16,365 nucleotides of DNA from contig DGHE01000121.1 in assembly GCA_002392525.1 (NCBI GenBank), positions 1-16,365 of the forward strand. The letters run 5' to 3'. Positions 6,937-15,491 of the stretch are shown here, one piece after another; the first letter of the stretch is position 1, and every line of letters starts with the position of its first letter. The translations under genes were made by a program, and so were the position numbers. Under the pieces are notes generated by a model, which was not told the DNA's origin, did no database searches, and worked only from the letters and a program-made list of their open reading frames with translations. This DNA comes from Bacteroidales bacterium UBA3856. GTDB lineage: Bacteria > Bacteroidota > Bacteroidia > Bacteroidales > UBA932.

Positions 6937-6947
6937 TGATTCACAAA
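6933..6947. repeat. 15-bp palindrome TTTGTGATTCACAAA between mutS promoter and start
   Basis: TTTGTGA (6933-6939) and TCACAAA (6941-6947) are exact reverse complements around one central T. The left arm overlaps the last four bases of the -7 box, and the element ends 8 bases before the mutS ATG. It could be a repressor operator or a small hairpin in the 5' leader. The half-site TGTGA recalls CRP-family sites, but the one-base spacing is wrong for CRP or FNR. Confidence 0.45.
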
Positions 6948-6955
6948 ATCAGAAT

Positions 6956-9580
6956 ATGGCAAGAATTGCAGAAGACACCCCCATGCTCAAGCATTACTTC
7001 GAGGTGAAAGCACAACACCCCGAAGCTTTGCTTTTGTACCGTGTGGGAGACTTCTATGAATGCTACTCCGACGACGCCGTCACGGCCGTCCGCGTCCTGG
7101 GTCTTGTCCAAACCAAGAAATCCAACGGAGAAAAAGGTCCCGTGGCCATGGCCGGTTTCCCCCACCATGCCCTGGAAAACTACCTTACCAAACTGGTGAG
7201 GGCCGGTTTCAAGGTGGCCGTCTGCGACCAGCTGGAAGACCCCAAGTTTGCCAAGAAACTGGTCAAGCGCGGAGTAACGGAAATTGTAACGCCGGGTATC
7301 TCCTTCGGAGAGAACATGCTGGAGGTCAAGGAGAACAACTTCCTGTGCGGCCTCACCATCGAGAAAGACAAGTGCGGCGCCGCTTTTCTGGACGTTTCCA
7401 CCGGCCAGTTCCAGGTAGCACAGGGCTCGCTGGACTACATAGCCACTCTCATCGGCTCCCTCAAACCCCGTGAACTGGTGGTCCAGAGAGGGTATGAAAA
7501 GGGCCTCCGCGAGCGCCTGGGAGACATATTCACCACGTCCATCGACGAGTGGGCCTTTGTCTATGACGCCGCCGTGGAGCGCCTCAAGCGCCAGCTGCAG
7601 GTAGACAGCCTCAAGGGTTTTGCCGTAGACTCGTATCCGCTGGGGCTTTGCAGCGCCGGCGCCCTTCTGGTATATCTGGAGCAGACCCAGCACACGGGGC
7701 TTAAGAACATCTGCACCATCGGCCGAATAGACGAAGCCAAGTTTGTGTGGATGGACAAGTTCACCCTCCGCAACCTGGAAGTCTTCCAGAGCGCATCCGG
7801 GGCCGACGGCGTCTCGCTGGTCCAGACCCTGGACAAGTGCTCCAGCCCCATGGGAGCCCGCATGCTGCGCTCCTGGCTGGCCATGCCCATCATGGACCTC
7901 AAGGAGCTGAACGCCCGATACGACGTTGTCCAGTATTTCACGGAAAACCCGGAAATCCTGGATGAAACCCAGACAGACCTTGGCAAGCTGGGAGACCTCG
8001 AGCGCATCCTGGGCCGCATCGCCTCCGGAAAGGCCAATCCCCGGGAGATTATGCAGCTGGGCAGGGGCCTCGCGCTCACCGGCCCCATCAAGGAGCGCCT
8101 GAAGGGGGCCGATGCCCTGGAAAAGCTCCTGAAAGGCCTCCGAAACTGCGAAAAACTCCTCCAGGAAATCCAGCGTGTAATGGACCCGGAGCCCGCCATC
8201 CAGATTGGCAAGGGCCCTGTCATCGGCCCGGGAGTAGACCCCGAACTGGACGAGCTGCGCGCCCTCTCCTCCGGCGGCAAGGATTACCTTCTTCAGATGC
8301 AGCAGCGGGAGGCCGAGAGAACCGGCATTTCCTCCCTCAAGATTGCCTACAACAACGTCTTCGGCTATTATATCGAGGTCCGCAATACCTACAAGGACCA
8401 GGTTCCCCCGGAGTGGATCCGCAAGCAGACGCTCGTAAATGCAGAACGTTACATCACCGAGGAACTCAAGCAGTATGAGGAAAAGATCCTCACCGCCGAA
8501 GACAAGATCTACGCCATTGAGACGCGCCTGTTCGCACAGCTCATCGGCCACATCCAGCTCTCCATCCCCGACATCCAGTGCAACAGCCGCATCCTCGCAA
8601 AGCTGGATGTCCTGGCCGGCTTTGCCCAGCAGGCCCTGGAGCGCCACTACTGCCGTCCCGAGATGAACGACGGAAAAGCCCTGGACATCAAGGAAGGCCG
8701 GCATCCCGTGATTGAAACCCTCATGCCCGCCGGGGAAGAATATGTTCCCAACGACGTGTATCTGGATACCGAAAAGCAGCAGATTATCATCCTCACCGGT
8801 CCCAACATGGCCGGTAAGAGCGCCCTCCTGCGCCAGACCGCCCTCATCGTGCTCATGGCCCAGGCCGGATCCTTTGTTCCGGCCACGGAGGCACGCATCG
8901 GCTGGTTCGACAAACTCTTCACGCGCGTAGGCGCCACCGACAACATTTCCCGCGGAGAATCCACCTTCATGGTAGAGATGCTGGAGACGGCCATGATCCT
9001 CAATAACCTCAGCGCCCGTTCGCTGGTGCTGCTGGACGAAATTGGCCGCGGCACGTCCACCTACGACGGCATGTCCATCGCCCGCGGCATTGTCGAATAC
9101 ATCCACGAATACGGCAAGGGTGCCAAGACGCTCTTCGCCACGCACTACCACGAGCTCAACGACCTCGAAAGCCTCTTCCCCCGCGTGAAGAACTTCCACG
9201 TTACCGTAAAGGAAGTGGGCCGGGAAGTCTTGTTCCTCAGAAAAATCAAGGAAGGCGGTACCGCCCACAGCTTCGGTATCCACGTGGCCCGCATGGCCGG
9301 CATGCCGCAGGCCGTGCTGGAGAGCGCCGAGAGAACGCTCAAGGCCCTCGAGAACAGCGAAAAGCTGGAGGCAATCGGCGCCCTCACCCCCGTGAAACCG
9401 CACAACACCAAGGCCGGGAAAGTGGAGAAGGACGGCGCGCTGCAGCTTTCCATGTTCCAGCTGGACGACCCTCTTCTCGAAAGCCTCCGGGACCGCCTCA
9501 AGACCGCCGACCTCAACAATATGACTCCGCTCCAGGCCTTTGACCTGCTGCGGGCCATGAAAGCCGAATTAGGAATCTAG
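6956..9580 (+). CDS. mutS: DNA mismatch repair protein MutS
   Basis: 874 residues, close to the usual bacterial MutS1 length. The N-terminal mismatch-recognition domain has VGDFYECY with the Phe-X-Glu motif FYE at 33-35. The ATPase domain has the Walker A motif TGPNMAGKS (614-622), then STFMVEMLETAMIL, the Walker B region LLDEIGRGTSTYDG (Asp at 694), and ATHYHEL. The protein recognises mismatches after replication and recruits MutL; no mutL is in the window. An in-frame ATG at 6914 is rejected in favour of 6956. The extra 14 residues do not resemble MutS and would place the start upstream of the -7 box. It leads a tight plus-strand group: the protease gene begins 2 bases after its stop. Confidence 0.97.
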   Translation: MARIAEDTPMLKHYFEVKAQHPEALLLYRVGDFYECYSDDAVTAVRVLGLVQTKKSNGEKGPVAMAGFPHHALENYLTKLVRAGFKVAVCDQLEDPKFAKKLVKRGVTEIVTPGISFGENMLEVKENNFLCGLTIEKDKCGAAFLDVSTGQFQVAQGSLDYIATLIGSLKPRELVVQRGYEKGLRERLGDIFTTSIDEWAFVYDAAVERLKRQLQVDSLKGFAVDSYPLGLCSAGALLVYLEQTQHTGLKNICTIGRIDEAKFVWMDKFTLRNLEVFQSASGADGVSLVQTLDKCSSPMGARMLRSWLAMPIMDLKELNARYDVVQYFTENPEILDETQTDLGKLGDLERILGRIASGKANPREIMQLGRGLALTGPIKERLKGADALEKLLKGLRNCEKLLQEIQRVMDPEPAIQIGKGPVIGPGVDPELDELRALSSGGKDYLLQMQQREAERTGISSLKIAYNNVFGYYIEVRNTYKDQVPPEWIRKQTLVNAERYITEELKQYEEKILTAEDKIYAIETRLFAQLIGHIQLSIPDIQCNSRILAKLDVLAGFAQQALERHYCRPEMNDGKALDIKEGRHPVIETLMPAGEEYVPNDVYLDTEKQQIIILTGPNMAGKSALLRQTALIVLMAQAGSFVPATEARIGWFDKLFTRVGATDNISRGESTFMVEMLETAMILNNLSARSLVLLDEIGRGTSTYDGMSIARGIVEYIHEYGKGAKTLFATHYHELNDLESLFPRVKNFHVTVKEVGREVLFLRKIKEGGTAHSFGIHVARMAGMPQAVLESAERTLKALENSEKLEAIGALTPVKPHNTKAGKVEKDGALQLSMFQLDDPLLESLRDRLKTADLNNMTPLQAFDLLRAMKAELGI

Positions 9581-9582
9581 CT

Positions 9583-10392
9583 ATGTCCATCAAAAACATG
9601 CCGGTATGGAAGTGGAGCCTTCTCCTTGTGGTCTCCCTGTTCCTGGGTCTTCTTCTCTACGGTATCGGAGGAGTCATCCAGGAAGTATGTAACGGCTGGC
9701 TGGGCTGGATCATAACCCTGTTTATCGCCGCGGCCATGCTGGGCCTGTACGCCTTCTTCGTACACCTTTTCGAAGGCTCCTGGCCCGGAGATATTCCGCT
9801 TCGTAAATGCGCAGGACAAACGGCGCTGGGCCTTGCTACAGGCCTTGGCAACTTCCTTCTGGTAGTGGGCGCCATGGCACTATTTGGCTTCTATAAGGTG
9901 GAGAGTACCGGTTGCGACTGGAAGGTCCTTGCCGACGCTTTTTCCATGTTCCTCATTGTAGCCATTGGCGAAGAAGTGGTCTTCCGGGGTATCTTCTTCC
10001 GCTGGCTGGACGAAAAGTGGGGCCTCACAACCGCCCTGGCGGTCTCCGGACTGGTCTTCGGGCTGGTCCATGTGGGCAATCCCAACGCTACGCTCTGGGC
10101 CGGCATTGCCATCGCCCTGGAGTCCGGTCTCCTCCTGGGTATGGCCTACAAGTGGGCCGGGAACCTCTGGTTCCCCATCGGCATCCACTGGTCCTGGAAC
10201 TTTGTCCAGGGCAACGTCTTTGGCTTTGCGGTATCCGGCAACGACGCCGGAGCCTCCTGGCTGCACCCGATTGTTTCCGGACCGGATTGGCTCACGGGCG
10301 GCGCCTTCGGGGCCGAGGCATCTGTCCTTTCCTCGGTCGTCGGCCTTGCCATTACCGCCTGGTTCCTTTGTAAACACCTAAAGAATAAATAA
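9583..10392 (+). CDS. CPBP-family intramembrane metalloprotease
   Basis: 269 residues with about six to eight membrane segments. The family motifs are complete: EEVVFRG with E130, E131 and R135; FGLVHVGN with H163; and HWSWNF with H202 and N206. These fit the CPBP/Rce1-type fold, in which the glutamate and histidines form the active site within the membrane. Bacterial members are mostly uncharacterised; some mature peptides or confer self-protection against bacteriocins, but nothing here points to a peptide substrate. It sits between mutS and galM with 2-base gaps on either side, so it is probably cotranscribed and coupled to mutS, although no functional link to mismatch repair is evident. 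Confidence 0.88.
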   Translation: MSIKNMPVWKWSLLLVVSLFLGLLLYGIGGVIQEVCNGWLGWIITLFIAAAMLGLYAFFVHLFEGSWPGDIPLRKCAGQTALGLATGLGNFLLVVGAMALFGFYKVESTGCDWKVLADAFSMFLIVAIGEEVVFRGIFFRWLDEKWGLTTALAVSGLVFGLVHVGNPNATLWAGIAIALESGLLLGMAYKWAGNLWFPIGIHWSWNFVQGNVFGFAVSGNDAGASWLHPIVSGPDWLTGGAFGAEASVLSSVVGLAITAWFLCKHLKNK

Positions 10393-10394
10393 CT

Positions 10395-11441
10395 ATGGCT
10401 ATTACCAAAAAAATCTGGGGCACTGCGCCCGACGGAAAAGAAATCTATCTCTACACGCTCAAAAACGCTTCGGGCGCCTATGTGGAGCTCAGCAGCGTGG
10501 GAGCAGGCATCGTATCCATCGTCGTGCCCGACAGGGAAGGCAAACTGGCCGATGTCGCGCTGGGTTACAAAACCCCTCAGGATTACTTTGGCGACGGCCC
10601 CTTCGCCGGCAAAATCCCCGGACGTTACGCCAACCGCATTGCCAAAGGCCATTTCACGCTGGACGGAGTAGAGTACACCCTTCCCGTCAACAACGGCCCC
10701 AACCACCTGCACGGTGGTCCCAAGGGCTTTGCCAACCAGGTCTGGGACAGCCGTATCGAGGGAGATGCCGTAGAATTCATGTATTTCTCCGAAGACGGAG
10801 AGGAAGGCTATCCCGGCAACCTCAAGGTAGTGGCCCACTACACCTGGGGAGAAGACAACTCCCTCAAGCTCATCCTGACGGCCGAGACCGACAAACCCAC
10901 CGTAGTGAACCTCACCAACCACGTTTACCTGAACCTGGACGGAGAGGCTTCCGGCAGCGTCCTCAGCCACAAGCTGGAGCTCAACGCCTCCGCGTGGCTT
11001 CCCACCGACGAAACCCTCATCCCGCTGGGGGCTCCGGAAGACGTAGCCGGCACGCCCATGGACTTCGTGGAAGCCAAGGTCATCGGAGAGGATATCAAGG
11101 CCGATTTCCCTGCCCTCAACTATGGCAAGGGATATGACAACTGCTTCCTCATCGACGGTGCCCTTCCCGGCCAGCTCACCCCCGCCGCAGAGCTTTGGGC
11201 AGCGAGGAGCGGCCGCCACGTGGAAATTCTCACCACCCAGCCGGCCGTACAGGTCTATACCGGAAACTGGCTCAAGGGATGCCCCATGGGCAAAACCCGC
11301 GAGTACGAGGACTATGACGGCGTAGCCATCGAGTGCCAGCACGCCCCCGATTCTCCCAACCAGGCCGACTATCCGTCCACGGTCCTCAGGCCCGGTGAAG
11401 TGTACGAGGAAGCCATTATCTGGGCGTTCGACGCCCGGTAG
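10395..11441 (+). CDS. galM: Aldose 1-epimerase (galactose mutarotase)
   Basis: 348 residues, a standard family length. It interconverts alpha and beta anomers of galactose or glucose. Motifs in order are GRYANRI (76-82), NHLHGGPKGF with H104, NLTNHVYLNL with H176, TTQPAVQVYTGN (280-291) and GVAIECQHAPDSPN with E313. H176 and E313 correspond to the catalytic acid and base of characterised mutarotases. No signal peptide is visible, so it should be cytoplasmic. It follows the CPBP protease by 2 bases and ends only 1 base from the stop of the convergent transporter gene, leaving no room for a separate terminator. Many Bacteroidota carry several mutarotases, so it may not be the one in the Leloir pathway; no other gal genes are nearby. 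Confidence 0.93.
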   Translation: MAITKKIWGTAPDGKEIYLYTLKNASGAYVELSSVGAGIVSIVVPDREGKLADVALGYKTPQDYFGDGPFAGKIPGRYANRIAKGHFTLDGVEYTLPVNNGPNHLHGGPKGFANQVWDSRIEGDAVEFMYFSEDGEEGYPGNLKVVAHYTWGEDNSLKLILTAETDKPTVVNLTNHVYLNLDGEASGSVLSHKLELNASAWLPTDETLIPLGAPEDVAGTPMDFVEAKVIGEDIKADFPALNYGKGYDNCFLIDGALPGQLTPAAELWAARSGRHVEILTTQPAVQVYTGNWLKGCPMGKTREYEDYDGVAIECQHAPDSPNQADYPSTVLRPGEVYEEAIIWAFDAR

Positions 11442-11442
11442 G

Positions 11443-12798
11443 CTACATCAGAAGATTCGTCAGGAATACTACCACAATACCAACGGGCGCCACAAACCGC
11501 ATGAGGAAGTAAACCACTCCGAAAATGCGCGTGTTCACGGTTCCCCCGTTGGTAAATTCGTTACGCACATCGGCCCTCGACATCTTCCAGCCCACGAAAA
11601 GGGTAAAGATGAGGCCGCCCAGCGGCAGCAGCCAGTCGGAGCACAGGTGGTCCAGGAAGTCGAAGAAGGTATATCCCAGCACCTTGACATGGGCGAGCGG
11701 CCCGAAGGAGAGGCTGCAAAGGACACCTACCGCCCAGCAGCCGATAGCCAGGATCCAGGTGGCGGTGCGGCGCTTCATGCCCCGTTCGTCGGTCAGGAAA
11801 GCCACGCCCACTTCCAGCATGGAGATGGCCGATGTGAGCGCAGCGGCCAGGATGGCCACAAAGAAGACGGAAGACACCAGCGTACTCACAATGGGGACGC
11901 CCTCTCCCATCTTGTGGAAGATATAGGGCAACGTCTCAAACACCAGTCCGGGGCCTCCGCCCGGCTGCAGGCCCGCGGCGAATACCGCCGGAATCACGGC
12001 GAAGGCGGCAATGATGGCAAACAGGAGGTCGCTCACGGCGGTTCCAAGCCCCGAGACCAACAGATTTTCTTCCTTCTTGATATAAGATGCGTAGGTAAGG
12101 ATGGTGCCGACGCCCAGGGACAGGGAGAAGAACGCCTGGCCCAGCGCAGCGGCACAGGCATCGGCCGTCAGCTTGGAGAAATCGGGACGGATGAGGTATT
12201 CCACGCCCCTTCCCGCACCGGGAAGCGTGAGGGCATAGATGAGGATGGCCAGGATGAGGAGGAACAGTGCCGGCATGGCCACTTTGGAGAACTTCTCAAT
12301 GCCTCCCTTGACACCGCCCAGCACCACGCCCGCTACCAGCGCCATAAAAGCCGTATGGGCAAAGATGGGCTGCCAGGGAGAGGAAATGAAGCGGCCGAAG
12401 AAATGGGGGATTTCCTCCGCGGGAATGTCGGTAAAGCTGAAGGAGAGGGACTTGAACAGATACTCTACGCTCCAACCGCCCACCACGGAATAATAGCTCA
12501 GCAGAAGAAGCGGAGACACCACGGTAAGGAGGCCGGCCCACCGCCAGGCACTGCCGGGGGCGAGCTTTTTCATGGCGCCAAAGGTGTCGGAGCGGGAGCT
12601 TCGGCCGATGATGGACTCGGCGTAAAAGATGGGAAGGGCCAGAAGAAGGCAGGCGGCTACATACACCAAGATAAAGGCCGCGCCGCCATATTCACCCAGG
12701 ATATAGGGGAAACGCCAGATGTTGCCCAGGCCCACGGCGCTGCCGGCCATGGCAGCAATCACCGCAAAACGGCTTCCGAAATGTTCTCTTTGCTTCAT
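11443..12798 (-). CDS. Neurotransmitter:sodium symporter family transporter, second of a tandem pair
   Basis: 451 residues. The NSS signature in helix 1, GLGNIWRFP (23-31), is intact, followed by GEYGGAAFILVY. SYYSVVGGWS lies in helix 3, FFSLSLGVGTILTYASY in helix 6, and AALTSAISMLEVG in helix 8, where Thr and Ser fit the second sodium site. I count 11 helices, as in the bacterial transporters Tyt1 and MhsT, rather than 12. The family imports amino acids or related compounds with sodium; the substrate cannot be predicted. It overlaps the upstream paralogue by ATGA and aligns with it almost without gaps, about half of residues identical by eye. It is the last gene of the thyA-folA-transporter run, and its stop lies 1 base from the galM stop. 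Confidence 0.92.
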   Translation of the reverse strand: MKQREHFGSRFAVIAAMAGSAVGLGNIWRFPYILGEYGGAAFILVYVAACLLLALPIFYAESIIGRSSRSDTFGAMKKLAPGSAWRWAGLLTVVSPLLLLSYYSVVGGWSVEYLFKSLSFSFTDIPAEEIPHFFGRFISSPWQPIFAHTAFMALVAGVVLGGVKGGIEKFSKVAMPALFLLILAILIYALTLPGAGRGVEYLIRPDFSKLTADACAAALGQAFFSLSLGVGTILTYASYIKKEENLLVSGLGTAVSDLLFAIIAAFAVIPAVFAAGLQPGGGPGLVFETLPYIFHKMGEGVPIVSTLVSSVFFVAILAAALTSAISMLEVGVAFLTDERGMKRRTATWILAIGCWAVGVLCSLSFGPLAHVKVLGYTFFDFLDHLCSDWLLPLGGLIFTLFVGWKMSRADVRNEFTNGGTVNTRIFGVVYFLMRFVAPVGIVVVFLTNLLM

Positions 12799-14156
12799 AA
12801 CACAGAGGAAAGGACCAGCACCAGAATGCCGATGGGCGCCACATAGCGCACCAGGAATCGTACCACCGGGAATACGCGGACATTGGCAGAGAAAACGCCC
12901 CCGCCCGTCAGTTCGCGGAACAGCACGCTGCGAGGCATCACCCAGCCGGCCAGGATAACGGAGATGAGGCTGCCTGTCACCATGAAAACGTTGGAGGCAG
13001 CACTGTCGGCAAAATCAAAAATATTGTTTCCCAGAAGTTTCACCTGTGAAAGCGGCCCGAAGGACAGGCTGCACAGCGTCCCCATTACGGAACATATCAC
13101 AAACAACAGGGCGCACGCCCAGCCACGTTTCATTCCCTTGTCCTCCGTGAGGTATGTCACGCCCACCTCCAGCAGCGAAATGGAAGAGGTGAGGGCGGCC
13201 AGGAAAATGGCGGCAAAAAAGAGGATGGCGGCCACTGCGCTGAGTACCGGAGCCGATTGTCCCAGATGGGAGAAGATGTAGGGCAGCGTGTCAAAGATGA
13301 GCGTCGGGCCCGTTCCCGGCTCGATACCGGCCGAAAAGACGGCGGGGATAATGGCGAAACCGGCCAGGACAGCGAAGAAAAGGTCACTCAAGGCCGTTCC
13401 TGCGCCGGCCACCAGCAGGTTTTCATTTTTTTTGACGTACGAGGAATAGGTGATGATAATGCCCGTCCCCAGAGACAGGGAGAAAAAGGACTGTCCCAGC
13501 GCGTCAATGAAGGTATGTGCCGTTACTTTGGAAAAGTCCGGTTTTACCAGGTACTCGACACCCTTCCCCGCTCCGGGAAGCGAGAGCGAATACGCGGCAA
13601 TCAGGACAATAAGGACGAACAGCGTGGGGATACTCCACTTGCAGAAGCGCTCGATGCCGCCCTTGACACCGGAGACCACCACGCCCACGGTCACGGCCAG
13701 GAACGCCAGGTGGAACACGACCGGCACCCAGGGATGTGCGATAAAGCGGCCGAAACTGCCAGCCACTTCCGAGGGCGCAGCACGGATGAAGTCCAGCTTG
13801 ATGGACTGCACAAGATAATCGAGGGACCATCCACCCACTACCGAGTAGTAAGAAAGAATCCACAGCGGGGTTATGACCATCAGAAGGCCAAACAGCCGGC
13901 CTGCCTTTCCGGGCACCAGGAACTCCACCGCCGCACGGCAATTGGCCTGGCTGCTTCGGCCTATGGCAGACTCTGCCAAAAAAATGGGAAGAGAAAGTAC
14001 AAGCGTGAAGGCCACGTAGATAAGAATGAACGCCGCTCCGCCGTTTTCTCCCACCAGATAAGGGAAACGCCAGATGTTCCCCAGGCCGATGGCGCTGCCA
14101 GCAAAGGCCATGATGACGGCCATGCGGCCGCCGAACTTTTCGCGCGGGGCTTTCAT
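12795..14156 (-). CDS. Neurotransmitter:sodium symporter family transporter, first of a tandem pair
   Basis: 453 residues. Helix 1 has GLGNIWRFP (24-32), helix 3 SYYSVVGGWS, helix 6 FFSLSLGTGIIITYSSY, and helix 8 AALTSSISLLEVG, with the Thr-Ser pair of the LeuT-type second sodium site. There are eleven predicted helices, and the last ends at the C-terminus. It is probably a sodium-coupled importer of an amino acid or a similar solute. The gene starts 18 bases after the folA stop, with no visible promoter between, and shares an ATGA overlap with its downstream paralogue, so all four genes look cotranscribed. The pair presumably arose by duplication; whether the two subunits take different substrates is unknown. 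Confidence 0.92.
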   Translation of the reverse strand: MKAPREKFGGRMAVIMAFAGSAIGLGNIWRFPYLVGENGGAAFILIYVAFTLVLSLPIFLAESAIGRSSQANCRAAVEFLVPGKAGRLFGLLMVITPLWILSYYSVVGGWSLDYLVQSIKLDFIRAAPSEVAGSFGRFIAHPWVPVVFHLAFLAVTVGVVVSGVKGGIERFCKWSIPTLFVLIVLIAAYSLSLPGAGKGVEYLVKPDFSKVTAHTFIDALGQSFFSLSLGTGIIITYSSYVKKNENLLVAGAGTALSDLFFAVLAGFAIIPAVFSAGIEPGTGPTLIFDTLPYIFSHLGQSAPVLSAVAAILFFAAIFLAALTSSISLLEVGVTYLTEDKGMKRGWACALLFVICSVMGTLCSLSFGPLSQVKLLGNNIFDFADSAASNVFMVTGSLISVILAGWVMPRSVLFRELTGGGVFSANVRVFPVVRFLVRYVAPIGILVLVLSSVL

Positions 14157-14174
14157 ATGCAGTTGTCTAAGGGC

Positions 14175-14669
14175 TTACTTTTTCCGGTACACCACGAATT
14201 CGAAGGTGTAGCCGGTCTCAGGGTCGGTATGGGTCTCGGAGGTACTTTCGCGCTCCCATACGGCCGGATCAATCACGGGGAAGAATACATCGGCCCCTTT
14301 CACTTCCGTGTGTACATGGGTGATGTAGAGTTTGTCCATGTCCGGCAGGGCAGCCTTGTACACGGAGGCTCCGCCCATCACGAAGCACTTGTCGGCTCCG
14401 GTGGCCTCGGCCTCTTTGTAGGCTTCCTCAAAGGAATAGACGCAGGTGACTTCCGGGATGGGGTCTCCGCCCAGGTTGAGAACGATGTTCTTACGGCCTT
14501 TCAGCGGACGGACAGGCAGGGAAAAATAGGTGGTGCGCCCCATGATGACCGGAAAACCGCGGGTGGTTTCCTTGAAGTATTTGAGGTCTTCGCTCAGGTG
14601 CCAGGGAAGGTCACCTTTTACGCCGATGCCGTAGTTGTCGGCTACGGCCACAATGATGCATTTTTCCAT
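14175..14669 (-). CDS. folA: Dihydrofolate reductase
   Basis: 164 residues, the usual size. It reduces dihydrofolate to tetrahydrofolate with NADPH. The N-terminal strand IIVAVADNYGIG is followed by GDLPWHLSEDLKYFK, where D28 aligns with the catalytic Asp27 of the E. coli enzyme. NADPH-site elements are MGRTTYFSL (43-51), LKGRKNIVL (56-64) and FVMGGASVY (96-104). The TTY in place of the more common KTW after MGR is a small departure. It begins 3 bases after the thyA stop, the classic pairing in which FolA recycles the dihydrofolate made by ThyA. It is followed by the transporter pair. Confidence 0.95.
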   Translation of the reverse strand: MEKCIIVAVADNYGIGVKGDLPWHLSEDLKYFKETTRGFPVIMGRTTYFSLPVRPLKGRKNIVLNLGGDPIPEVTCVYSFEEAYKEAEATGADKCFVMGGASVYKAALPDMDKLYITHVHTEVKGADVFFPVIDPAVWERESTSETHTDPETGYTFEFVVYRKK

Positions 14670-14672
14670 AAT

Positions 14673-15467
14673 CTAGACGGCTACAGGGGCTTTGATGGCA
14701 GGCCACGGGTCGTAGCCTTCCAGGGTAAAATCTTCGTATTTGAAGTCAAAGAGGGACTTCACTTCCGGGTTCAGCTTCATCACGGGAAGCCGGCGGGGTT
14801 CGCGGGTAAGCTGCAGGGCCACCTGTTCAAAATGGTTGCGGTACAGGTGCGTATCTCCGGTGGTGTGCACGAACTCACCGGGCTCCAGGCCGCAGACCTG
14901 TGCCATCATGAGGGTGAGAAGGGCATAGGATGCAATGTTGAAGGGAACTCCCAGGAAAACGTCTGCGCTGCGCTGGTACAACTGGCAGGAGAGCTTGCCA
15001 TCTGCCACATAGAACTGGAAAAGGCAGTGGCACGGAGGGAGAGCCATCTGGTCAATTTCGGCGGGGTTCCATGCACTTACCAGGATTCTCCGGGAGTCCG
15101 GATGGTTCTTGATAAGGTCAACCGCCTGTGAAATCTGGTCGATTACCCTTCCGTCGGGAGCGGCCCAGGAGCGCCATTGGTGGCCATAGACCGGGCCCAG
15201 GTTGCCGTTTTCATCGGCCCATTCGTCCCAGATGGTGACGCCGTTGTCCTTCAGGTACTTGATGTTCGTATCTCCGGAGAGGAACCACAGGAGCTCGTAG
15301 ATGATGGACTTGAGGTGAACCTTCTTGGTAGTGAGGAGGGGGAAACCATCGGCCAGGTTAAACCGCATCTGATAGCCGAACACGCTCTGCGTGCCGGTGC
15401 CGGTACGGTCTTCTTTCATGACGCCGTTGGCTCTGATATGTCTTAGGAGATCCAGGTACTGTTGCAT
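14673..15467 (-). CDS. thyA: Thymidylate synthase
   Basis: 264 residues, the same length as E. coli ThyA. It methylates dUMP to dTMP using methylenetetrahydrofolate. The nucleophile is C146 in [10 protein letters not shown]; other landmarks are R21 in DRTGTG, R126-R127 in [32 protein letters not shown] (165-184) with N177, and HLYRNH (207-212). The chosen ATG at 15467 gives the standard start [12 protein letters not shown] at 15476 is rejected because it falls inside the -7 box. The gene heads the run thyA-folA-transporter-transporter, and the gap to folA is 3 bases. Confidence 0.97.
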   Translation of the reverse strand: MQQYLDLLRHIRANGVMKEDRTGTGTQSVFGYQMRFNLADGFPLLTTKKVHLKSIIYELLWFLSGDTNIKYLKDNGVTIWDEWADENGNLGPVYGHQWRSWAAPDGRVIDQISQAVDLIKNHPDSRRILVSAWNPAEIDQMALPPCHCLFQFYVADGKLSCQLYQRSADVFLGVPFNIASYALLTLMMAQVCGLEPGEFVHTTGDTHLYRNHFEQVALQLTREPRRLPVMKLNPEVKSLFDFKYEDFTLEGYDPWPAIKAPVAV

Positions 15468-15473
15468 AGGACA

Positions 15474-15481
15474 CAAAGATA
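15474..15481 (-). promoter_or_regulatory. Putative -7 box (TATCTTTG) for thyA
   Basis: On the minus strand this is a full match to TAnnTTTG, inside the 24-base gap between the barrel gene and thyA. It ends 6 bases before the thyA ATG, which implies a very short or absent leader. Any -33 element would lie within the end of the preceding gene; I see no clear TTTG there. Confidence 0.6.
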
Positions 15482-15491
15482 CGTAAATATT

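Noticed and set aside
6933..6947. CRP or FNR binding site reading of the mutS leader palindrome
   Set aside because: The half-sites TGTGA and TCACA are separated by one base, not the six of CRP or the four of FNR. It is kept only as a palindrome of unknown role.
6941..9403. 820-residue minus-strand open frame opposite mutS
   Set aside because: mutS has all its family motifs on the plus strand. In this GC-rich coding style the opposite strand often lacks stop codons, and the antisense translation shows no domain.
10146..11342. 398-residue minus-strand frame opposite galM and the end of the protease gene
   Set aside because: galM carries conserved catalytic residues on the plus strand; the antisense frame has no recognisable motif.
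11395..12846. 483-residue plus-strand frame after galM
   Set aside because: It is antisense to the NSS transporter and strongly hydrophilic and low in complexity, typical of a shadow of a membrane protein gene.
12795..14156. Frameshifted duplicate or pseudogene status of one transporter copy
   Set aside because: Both copies are full length, keep the sodium-site motifs and end in a membrane helix, and the ATGA overlap is clean.
13257..15131. 624-residue plus-strand open frame crossing the transporter, folA and thyA
   Set aside because: It is antisense to three well-supported genes, spans gene boundaries, is rich in His, Gly, Arg and Gln, and shows no domain.
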